Shown piece after piece: positions 1-4,967 of a DNA stretch of 7,967 nt (the first letter of the stretch is position 1; each line of letters opens with the position of its first letter). The stretch is from an uncultured Collinsella sp. (GTDB lineage Bacteria; Actinomycetota; Coriobacteriia; Coriobacteriales; Coriobacteriaceae): positions 1-7,967 of the forward strand of contig CAJLAN010000066.1 in the NCBI GenBank assembly GCA_905204635.1. The letters are read 5' to 3'. Both the position numbers and the translations under genes were made by a program. A model generated the notes under the pieces. The model was not told the origin of the DNA. It saw only the letters and a list, made by a program, of their open reading frames with translations, and made no database searches.

Positions 1-736
1 CGAAGGCCGCCGTGCTGCCGCCGAGGCGCTGCGTACCGGCTTTCCCGTCAAGTGCGCGCTCATCGCCGAGGGCGGGGAGCGCGATGCCGCTCTGTCTCGT
101 CTGGTCGATGATCTCAACGCCGCGGGCGTCCGCATTAAGTATGTGCCGCGCGCGCAACTCGATGCGCTGTCGAGCCATGGCGCTCACCAGGGCATCGCGC
201 TCGAGGTGGGCAACTTCCCCTACGCCGATGTTGCCGATATCCTCGACCGCGCGGGCGACGGTCCGGCGCTTGTCGTTGTGCTCGACCATGTGACCGACGA
301 CGGCAACTTTGGTGCCATCGTGCGCTCTGCCGAGGTCGTGGGCGCGGCCGGTGTCATCATTGCCAACAAGCGCGCCGCCGGTGTGACCGTTGGCAGCTAC
401 AAGACTTCTGCCGGCGCCGTCATGCATCTGCCTATCGCGCAGGTTCCCAATATCGCCCGTGCACTCGACGACCTCAAGGCCGCTGGCTTTTGGGTGGGCG
501 GTGCCTCTGAGCACGCCGAAGGCAGTTGCTGGGATGCACCCTTCGAGGGCCGCGTGGCGCTCGTCATGGGCTCCGAGGGCGACGGCATCTCGCGCCTGGT
601 GCTCGAGAAATGCGACTTTTTGACCAAGCTTCCCCAGCGCGGCATGACCGAGAGCCTCAATGTTGCCCAGGCGACCACGGCGCTGTGCTTTGAGTGGCTG
701 CGCCGCAACGCCGGCGAGCTCATGGGGGAGGAGTAG
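1..736 (+). CDS. rlmB: RlmB/TrmH-family 23S rRNA 2'-O-ribose methyltransferase (5' end outside window)
   Basis: SPOUT-superfamily methyltransferase. RlmB uses S-adenosylmethionine to methylate the 2'-OH of a guanosine in the peptidyl-transferase region of 23S rRNA (Gm2251 in E. coli). The frame is open from base 2 to the TAG at 734-736, 244 codons visible. The first visible residues, EGRRAAAEALRTG, match the family's N-terminal substrate-binding domain, so only a short piece is missing. The three SPOUT motifs are present in order: NFGAIVRSAEVVGA (motif 1, N and R), VMGSEGDGISRLVLEKCD (motif 2) and the knot strand MTESLNVAQATTALCFEW (motif 3, SLNV). The stop lies four bases before the rae1 start, so the two are almost certainly one operon. 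GC and codon use are those of the host core genome. The family is certain; RlmB rather than another TrmH-like paralogue is supported by the rae1 neighbour. Confidence 0.93.
   Translation, partial: EGRRAAAEALRTGFPVKCALIAEGGERDAALSRLVDDLNAAGVRIKYVPRAQLDALSSHGAHQGIALEVGNFPYADVADILDRAGDGPALVVVLDHVTDDGNFGAIVRSAEVVGAAGVIIANKRAAGVTVGSYKTSAGAVMHLPIAQVPNIARALDDLKAAGFWVGGASEHAEGSCWDAPFEGRVALVMGSEGDGISRLVLEKCDFLTKLPQRGMTESLNVAQATTALCFEWLRRNAGELMGEE
724..733 (+). promoter_or_regulatory. Ribosome binding site of rae1, overlapping the rlmB stop
   Basis: A purine run (GGGGGAGGAG) lies six bases before the ATG at 740 and runs up to the last codons of rlmB. It decides the rae1 start and links translation of the two genes. 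Confidence 0.7.
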
Positions 737-739
737 CGC

Positions 740-1417
740 ATGTCCAAAAAGAACCGTGCCAAGTCCAAGGCCAAGCGCTTTGGCGAGGGCTCGGCCAAGC
801 CGATTGTTTCGGCCGCGACCTACGGCGTGGGCGGCAATGCGTTTGCGCAGGCCATCGCCGACCCGGTCTCGACGGTGCACTCCAACAAGCCCGAGCTGCT
901 GGTGGTCGACGGTTACAACGTGATCCACTGCACGCCGCGCTACGAAAAGCTCGTGTACGACCATTCCGACGATCCGTATTCCAGCGACGTCCACGATATG
1001 GCGCGCACCGCCCTCATCAACGACGTCGCCGCCTTTGCTCAGGGCCGCTACGAGGCCGTAATCGTGTTTGACGGCGCGGGCAATATCTCCAACGAGCGCC
1101 CCAACCTGCCTGCTCGCGGCGTGCGTATCGAGTTTTCGCCGACGGGCGTATCGGCCGATACCGTGGTGCAAAAGCTCTGCATCGAGGCGCGCGAGGAAGG
1201 CCGCGCGTGCTCCGTGGTGTCGAGTGACGGCACGATCCAGGCCGTCGTCATGGGCAAGGGCGTCACGCGCATCTCGAGCCGTATGCTGGTGGACGAGATC
1301 AAACAGATCGATAACGACGTTCACGAGGCAGAGGAAGCTCCGCAGATCAAGATGACTCTGGGCAGCCGCCTGAGCCCCGATGCCCTGGCCAAGCTCAAGG
1401 CCCTTCGCGGGAGGTAG
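740..1417 (+). CDS. rae1: Rae1/YacP-like NYN-domain endoribonuclease
   Basis: NYN (PIN-like) nuclease of the YacP family; Bacillus subtilis Rae1 cuts mRNA inside the ribosomal A site in a translation-dependent way. The protein has 225 residues. The NYN domain starts at about residue 52 with LLVVDGYNVIH (D57, N60), then R89 and D95, the strand VIVFDGAGN (D111), then FSPTGVSADTVV (D140) and VVSSDG (D163), the acidic residues expected for metal binding. It is longer than B. subtilis Rae1 (about 170 residues) because of roughly 50 extra N-terminal residues that begin with a lysine/arginine-rich stretch (MSKKNRAKSKAKRFG), possibly an RNA- or ribosome-binding tail (inference). The start is fixed by a GGAGGAG ribosome binding site at 727-733 that overlaps the rlmB stop codon, suggesting translational coupling. 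It converges on the HipA-like gene, with a shared hairpin between them. Confidence 0.88.
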   Translation: MSKKNRAKSKAKRFGEGSAKPIVSAATYGVGGNAFAQAIADPVSTVHSNKPELLVVDGYNVIHCTPRYEKLVYDHSDDPYSSDVHDMARTALINDVAAFAQGRYEAVIVFDGAGNISNERPNLPARGVRIEFSPTGVSADTVVQKLCIEAREEGRACSVVSSDGTIQAVVMGKGVTRISSRMLVDEIKQIDNDVHEAEEAPQIKMTLGSRLSPDALAKLKALRGR

Positions 1418-1418
1418 G

Positions 1419-1452
1419 GGAGTTGGCGGGGCAATGCTGCCTCGCTAACTCC
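1419..1452. terminator. Shared hairpin between convergent rae1 and the HipA-like gene
   Basis: The arms GGAGTTGGCGGGGCA and TGCCTCGCTAACTCC pair over 15 bp with two G-U pairs and a 4-base loop (ATGC). The right arm contains the stop codon of the minus-strand gene (1445-1447), and the left arm begins two bases after the rae1 stop. There is no T-tract on either side, so it is either a weak bidirectional terminator or an mRNA 3'-end protecting structure rather than a textbook intrinsic terminator. Confidence 0.6.
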
Positions 1453-2785
1453 ATTCAGCGATGTCGATCATTCTTTCGAGGCGCCACGTTAGCGCCTCTT
1501 TTAGATAAGGCAGTCTCGCTGCTAGGGCATCGTTTTTAGACAGAATCTCGATTGCCTCGTCAACGAAGCCTTCGAGTTTGTCGCCGTCAAACCAGCCCAT
1601 GTCCTCGACGAGCAACATTTGTTTGGCGGGGCTTGAATGAAACTGCGCGCTGGTAAAACTGTGCTCTCCTGCCCGAAGCTCCTCAAGAGAGATGTTGCAC
1701 CAGAGCGATGACCCCGAATCGAAGATGGGGGCTGGTCTGCAGACCAGTGAGTTGACGTTTCGCACGAGGCCGAAGTTGCGCCAATGACGATCGTAGTTGG
1801 AGATGATGTCGTCACACACGATCATGCGGTCAAGGGCATCCTTGACGCCTGTTACCCCGAGTTCCTCGCAGTTTGCTACGTATCGCTCGTAGTCGGTTAG
1901 CCGTTCATCTGCGTTTGCGTGCTGGTTTACATAGAACGCGGGGACATACTCTTCTTCATCAGTTAAGAAGACATCGCATATGCTCAGGGCGGAAGTGCCC
2001 GTGCCCTCGAGCGAGTAAGGCACATAATCGCAGGCGTTTAGGATGCGACGGTGGAGCGCGGTCGCCACCAGCTCGTTATAAGGTTCCTGGTTTAGATGTG
2101 CACCTGCCTTGTGGAGGATTCGACGGTCATCCTCGCATGTCCAGTACTTTTGAAGATTGCCGTCCGAGGTGTTATCGGGCTTTGCGGCAGCTGCCTTGCC
2201 CTCTGGGGCGAAGGGCGCGATGCTGAGAGAGACGTCGTCAAAAGCATTATTGAAGAAATTGATATCTTCCCACGCGAGACCGGAGTCTTGGGGCCTGATC
2301 CAATACTGGTCGGATAAGGAGAGACCAAGATTTCGCTGTACGAGTTCATCGGGAACATCGACTGCGGCTTCTGCAAGCAGGGAGGCTAGCCCAATGCGTG
2401 CGAGCGGGATACCGCGGCCGCGCCACCAGATGCGGAAGGAGTCTAGCGATATGGGGCTATTAGGGCCAAATACTCCAATAGGGGCGTGGGCGTAATCGAT
2501 GTCGGCACCGATGTGGGTAAAGTCTTTTCGCGATGTGCTGTAGACCAGCTGAGCGACTTCGTACGTGCGGTTCATGAGGGTGAACGCGATCTCGCTCTTA
2601 CCGTGGCCGCGGCGGGGACGTCCCCCCGTTTTGGTCACAGAGCGGAGTCGCGTGTCGACGCTGTCTTTGTCGATGAGCCATACACCAGAAGCCTTGCGGG
2701 CCTCAAGTGCTCCGTTTTTTATGAGCTCCTGCACCCTGCGCGGAGTGATGCCGAGCAGCTCGGCGGCTTCTTTGGTAGTAAGCAT
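1445..2785 (-). CDS. HTH (excisionase-type) - HipA-like kinase fusion protein
   Basis: A protein of 446 residues from the ATG at 2785. Residues 1-45 (MLTTKEAAELLGITPRRVQE, then GVWLIDKDSV) form a MerR/excisionase-type helix-turn-helix. Residues 64-190 match the front part of Gram-positive HipA-like proteins, including WWRGRGIPLAR (120-130) and GLSLSDQYWI (154-163). The kinase part has TSDGNLQK as the glycine loop (206-213), LHKAG with the likely ATP lysine K226, the catalytic loop NYDRHWRNFG (D332, N337) and the metal-binding APIFDSGS (D356), so it looks catalytically intact. HipA-type kinases phosphorylate proteins; E. coli HipA targets glutamyl-tRNA synthetase and is held by a separate HipB. 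Here no HipB gene adjoins and the DNA-binding domain is fused. An upstream frame extension to 2827 exists but would cross the promoter; AAGGG seven bases before 2785 supports the chosen start. The substrate is unknown. It is AT-richer than rae1, suggesting acquisition. Confidence 0.85.
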   Translation of the reverse strand: MLTTKEAAELLGITPRRVQELIKNGALEARKASGVWLIDKDSVDTRLRSVTKTGGRPRRGHGKSEIAFTLMNRTYEVAQLVYSTSRKDFTHIGADIDYAHAPIGVFGPNSPISLDSFRIWWRGRGIPLARIGLASLLAEAAVDVPDELVQRNLGLSLSDQYWIRPQDSGLAWEDINFFNNAFDDVSLSIAPFAPEGKAAAAKPDNTSDGNLQKYWTCEDDRRILHKAGAHLNQEPYNELVATALHRRILNACDYVPYSLEGTGTSALSICDVFLTDEEEYVPAFYVNQHANADERLTDYERYVANCEELGVTGVKDALDRMIVCDDIISNYDRHWRNFGLVRNVNSLVCRPAPIFDSGSSLWCNISLEELRAGEHSFTSAQFHSSPAKQMLLVEDMGWFDGDKLEGFVDEAIEILSKNDALAARLPYLKEALTWRLERMIDIAEWS

Positions 2786-2790
2786 CGCGA

Positions 2791-2814
2791 AACCCTTCGC
2801 CAGAACGAATAGTT
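2791..2814. promoter_or_regulatory. Left operator (O_L) over the RBS/TSS of the HTH-HipA gene
   Basis: A dyad of 24 bp: half-sites AACCCTTCG and CGAATAGTT around CCAGAA, seven of nine positions symmetric. It covers the ribosome binding site (2793-2797) and the predicted transcription start of the minus-strand HipA-like gene. Its 2796-2814 part is the exact reverse complement of 2838-2856. It is a probable binding site for the gene's own HTH domain (inference). Confidence 0.65.
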
Positions 2815-2817
2815 CTA

Positions 2818-2826
2818 TATATAGCA
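2818..2826 (-). promoter_or_regulatory. Extended -10 promoter of the HTH-HipA gene
   Basis: On the minus strand TGCTATATA gives an extended -10 element (TG-N-TATATA). I see no good -35 hexamer; the position where one would lie is occupied by O_R. The predicted start falls in O_L, which fits repression by the protein bound there. Confidence 0.5.
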
Positions 2827-2837
2827 ATTGTAATTAA

Positions 2838-2861
2838 AACTATTCGTTCTGGCGAATAGTT
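2838..2861. promoter_or_regulatory. Right operator (O_R) over the -35 region of the HTH-HipA gene
   Basis: A perfect dyad with 9-bp half-sites AACTATTCG and CGAATAGTT around TTCTGG. It has the same half-site as O_L and a spacer that is the reverse complement of the O_L spacer. The two centres are 47 bp apart, and the promoter core lies between them. Confidence 0.68.
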
Positions 2862-2888
2862 TTGAGATGTGGTCGGGTGAAGGGCCTG

Positions 2889-2917
2889 TTGCGCCTCGTC
2901 GGCAATTCCTTTATTCT
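2889..2917 (+). promoter_or_regulatory. Promoter of tRNA-Thr(UGU)
   Basis: TTGCGC (2889-2894) and TATTCT (2912-2917) are separated by 17 bp, a good sigma-70 type spacing. Transcription would start near 2924, about 24 bases before the tRNA. Confidence 0.6.
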
Positions 2918-2947
2918 TAATTGGCTTCGCGCGAAAGCGCCAAGTGT

Positions 2948-3022
2948 GCCAGTGTGGCGCAACGGTAGCGCAACTGATTTGTAATCAGTGGGTTGCAGGT
3001 TCGATTCCTGTCACTGGCTCCA
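2948..3022 (+). tRNA. tRNA-Thr (anticodon TGT)
   Basis: The cloverleaf is complete: acceptor GCCAGTG/CACTGGC, D arm GCGC/GCGC, anticodon stem ACTGA/TCAGT with loop TTTGTAA (anticodon TGT at 2980-2982, reading ACA), T arm with GGTTCGATTCC, discriminator T, and an encoded CCA at 3020-3022. It has its own promoter and terminator, so it is a single-tRNA transcription unit. Confidence 0.95.
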
Positions 3023-3031
3023 TGAGAGTTT

Positions 3032-3071
3032 CGGGCTCTGTCTCTATATGGGACAGGGCCCGTTTCTATTT
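3032..3071 (+). terminator. Intrinsic terminator of tRNA-Thr(UGU)
   Basis: The arms CGGGCTCTGTCT (3032-3043) and GGACAGGGCCCG (3051-3062) pair over 12 bp with two G-U pairs, followed by the T-rich tail TTTCTATTT. It lies ten bases after the tRNA CCA end. Confidence 0.85.
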
Positions 3072-3136
3072 AGGTGGTGCGCCATCGGGTTAGCGCCCAT
3101 CCCGTTTTTGGTTTGTCTCGTCCTCCAGTTTGTCTA

Positions 3137-3183
3137 AATCTGTAACACCAAGACCGATATTTGGCATCTAACTGTTACAGATT
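3137..3183. repeat. 47-bp inverted-repeat unit, copy 1
   Basis: Perfect 11-bp arms AATCTGTAACA and TGTTACAGATT are separated by 25 bases (3148-3172). With one mismatch the arms extend to TCTAAATCTGTAACA and its partner ending in GAGA. The spacer itself contains a small CCAA/TTGG dyad. Confidence 0.8.
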
Positions 3184-3216
3184 GAGATGAAACTTAGGGT
3201 GTTTTAGGAATATCTT

Positions 3217-3263
3217 GATCTGTAACATGTAGAAGCGGAATAGGCCTCTTACTGTTACAGATC
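3217..3263. repeat. 47-bp inverted-repeat unit, copy 2
   Basis: Perfect 11-bp arms GATCTGTAACA and TGTTACAGATC are again separated by exactly 25 bases, and start exactly 80 bp after copy 1. The outermost pair is G-C here and A-T in copy 1, a compensatory change. About half of the spacer positions agree with copy 1. Confidence 0.8.
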
Positions 3264-3298
3264 GAGACAAGGGCGGGTGCGGTCCTGGATGTCCTGCT

Positions 3299-3309
3299 CG
3301 AGCGTGGAT
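3299..3309 (+). repeat. CGAGCGTGGAT dispersed repeat, copy A
   Basis: An 11-bp word found exactly again at 3350-3360 and, inverted, at 7458-7468, with a variant at 7403-7413. All copies are intergenic. Confidence 0.6.
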
Positions 3310-3343
3310 TTCTGGACACGCGAGCGAAGAAAATCTCCCGACC

Positions 3344-3363
3344 GGAGAACGAGCGTGGATAAT
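3344..3363 (+). repeat. Dispersed repeat copy B (GGAGAA-CGAGCGTGGAT-AAT)
   Basis: These 20 bases match 7397-7416 at 18 positions, in the same orientation, so the two copies bracket the beta-glycoside module. The stretch just before it, TCTCC-N5-GGAGA, could fold as a small hairpin. Confidence 0.6.
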
Positions 3364-3410
3364 TAACTTGGATAGGGAGCTAAGGTAAACACCGATTGTC
3401 TATCGACGGC

Positions 3411-3454
3411 TTTAGAAACAACGACCCCGATTTCATTGTGGAATCGGGGTCGTT
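3411..3454 (-). terminator. Intrinsic terminator of the GH1-EIIBC operon
   Basis: A perfect 13-bp stem, AACGACCCCGATT (3420-3432) with AATCGGGGTCGTT (3442-3454), and a 9-base loop. Read on the minus strand it is followed by TGTTTCTAAA, a T-rich tail. It lies about 100 bp after the EIIBC stop codon. On the plus strand the tail is only TTTG, so the minus direction is favoured. Confidence 0.8.
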
Positions 3455-3555
3455 TGTGCCTCAGGAATCCGAATGGATTAATCGAGCTCCTAAGGGACTT
3501 CTTGGGTTCTTGCTAATGGTCTGCCGAGGATGTCCCCAATGCAAACAGCGGGCAT

Positions 3556-4956
3556 CTACTCAATATAGCTGGGGTTCTTCTTGATGATTACGCGTGCAGC
3601 GATGAAAGAGACGACGATGGCGATGATGGCGACAACGCATGCCAGCACGAAGTTGCCCATGGACCCATCGGGAGCGATAAAGATGAGTGCCGAAAGAAGG
3701 CCGGGGCATGCTCCCGCAACATACTCTTTCAGGACAAAGATGCCTGCAGGGAGTCCAGCGCAGAGCGCGCCGATTGCCGTGCCGACAAGCAGGCGGGGAC
3801 GCTCGATGAGGCAACCGTAGAACGCGGGCTCGGTTACGCCACAGAGTGCGGTAACGGCAACCGTGGTGACCATACCCTTCTTCTCCTTGTTTCCCTTCAT
3901 GGCAGTTGCCAGGGCGAGGCTCGTGCCGCCAATGCAGAGGTTCGAGATGAATCCAAAGATAATGGGTGCCCAACCGAGCTGCGCCAGGCTCGTAACTTCG
4001 ATTGCGATGTAAGCCTTATCGAGACCGAGCATGACGAAATAGGGGTTAAGGGCTGCCAGGATCGGAGTAGCGATAAATGCCACGTTGTCCATAAGCCACG
4101 TGACGGCATCACTCAGCGCGTAGCCCATCATGCTGCCGGCGGGGCCAAGGATAATCAGCTCGACGGGCACGACGATGATCATGGTGAGCAGCGGCTTCAA
4201 GAACAGTTTGGTAACGTCGGGAATGATCTTCTGAAGGCTGCGGTCGACAAAGTACATGAACACAACGCCCAGTACGATGGGCACTACCGTACTCGAATAG
4301 TCGTTCGTCGGGATGGGGATACCAAGAAAGTCGAGACCCTCGGCACCGCTAATGGACGAGCTGATCATGATCGCGCCCAGCAATGCGCCCATGATGGGCT
4401 GCATCTTCATGACGGCTGCGAGCTGATAACCAAGATAAACGGGCAAGAAGCTAAACGAAGCGCTAAAGATCGCCAACAGGACCTGGGCGGTTCCGCTATC
4501 GGTGCTTAATCCGCAATAATTGACCAGGAGATTCTTGATCGAAAGAATGAGTCCGCCAACGATGAGCGCCGGGACGATGGGCATGAATACCTGTGCAGAG
4601 ACGTTCCCGAATTTCTCAATCAAGCCCATGGCGGTGTTACCGCTTTTAATGCCTTCTGCAAGGTCTTTGGCGGTTTGGGCATCGTCGGCAACCGTGCCAC
4701 CGCCGACTTCGATTCCCGCGAAGTCGAGGAAGTCGTTGTAAGCCTCGGTGACGTTTGGGCCGATGATCACCTGAAGCTGGCCACCGCTGACTACTGCCCC
4801 GAGCGCCTGATCGGCCGATTTGGCGAGCTGGAGATCGATGATCGAGGTGTCTCGTGCGTCGATGCGAAGGCGTGTCGCACAATGAGTTACCGATGTAATG
4901 TTCTCTTTGCCGCCAACAGCCTTTAGGACTGTTTCGGACATTGCCTGATATTTCAT
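3556..4956 (-). CDS. PTS beta-glucoside-type EIIBC permease
   Basis: Membrane permease of the glucose/beta-glucoside PTS superfamily, 466 residues; it imports a beta-glycoside and phosphorylates it at C6. The N-terminal EIIB domain (about 1-85) carries the phosphorylated cysteine in VTHCATRLR (C26) and the GAVVSGGQLQVIIG strand. A linker (about 86-115) leads to the EIIC domain of about ten hydrophobic segments (from about 120 to 457), with the sugar-binding signature GVTEPAFYG at 373-381. BglF-type proteins of about 620 residues have a C-terminal EIIA domain. Here the chain ends at KKNPSYIE, so EIIA must come from another gene. The start at 4956 is supported by AGGAG (4963-4967 on the plus strand), which overlaps the stop codon of the upstream GH1 gene: the two are co-transcribed and probably translationally coupled. 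The exact sugar cannot be read from the sequence. Confidence 0.92.
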   Translation of the reverse strand: MKYQAMSETVLKAVGGKENITSVTHCATRLRIDARDTSIIDLQLAKSADQALGAVVSGGQLQVIIGPNVTEAYNDFLDFAGIEVGGGTVADDAQTAKDLAEGIKSGNTAMGLIEKFGNVSAQVFMPIVPALIVGGLILSIKNLLVNYCGLSTDSGTAQVLLAIFSASFSFLPVYLGYQLAAVMKMQPIMGALLGAIMISSSISGAEGLDFLGIPIPTNDYSSTVVPIVLGVVFMYFVDRSLQKIIPDVTKLFLKPLLTMIIVVPVELIILGPAGSMMGYALSDAVTWLMDNVAFIATPILAALNPYFVMLGLDKAYIAIEVTSLAQLGWAPIIFGFISNLCIGGTSLALATAMKGNKEKKGMVTTVAVTALCGVTEPAFYGCLIERPRLLVGTAIGALCAGLPAGIFVLKEYVAGACPGLLSALIFIAPDGSMGNFVLACVVAIIAIVVSFIAARVIIKKNPSYIE

Positions 4957-4962
4957 CTCTTT

Positions 4963-4967
4963 CTCCT
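4963..4967 (-). promoter_or_regulatory. Ribosome binding site of the EIIBC gene inside the GH1 stop
   Basis: AGGAG on the minus strand lies six bases before the ATG at 4956 and overlaps the TAG of the GH1 gene (4966-4968). It fixes the EIIBC start. Confidence 0.65.

Larger units (their letters stand above)
3023..3555. other. Long intergenic region rich in repeats
   Basis: I find no credible gene here. The stretch holds, in order, the tRNA terminator, two 47-bp inverted-repeat units, two CGAGCGTGGAT direct repeats and the terminator of the sugar operon. A small open frame from 3396 runs through the terminator hairpin and is rejected. Confidence 0.7.

Noticed and set aside
2786..2827. A 14-residue N-terminal extension of the HTH-HipA protein
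   Set aside because: It would put the start codon inside the promoter and between the two operators; the ATG at 2785 has AAGGG at good spacing and begins the HTH domain directly.
2997..3022. tRNA-Thr 3' end as an integration site (att)
   Set aside because: I found no second copy of the tRNA 3' end in the window and no integrase gene.
3137..3263. CRISPR-like array
   Set aside because: There are only two units, each an inverted repeat with a fixed inner spacer, and no cas genes; the layout is that of paired palindromic elements.
3396..3584. A 62-codon plus-strand open frame
   Set aside because: It contains the complete 13-bp terminator hairpin and overlaps the end of the EIIBC gene; it has no ribosome binding site.
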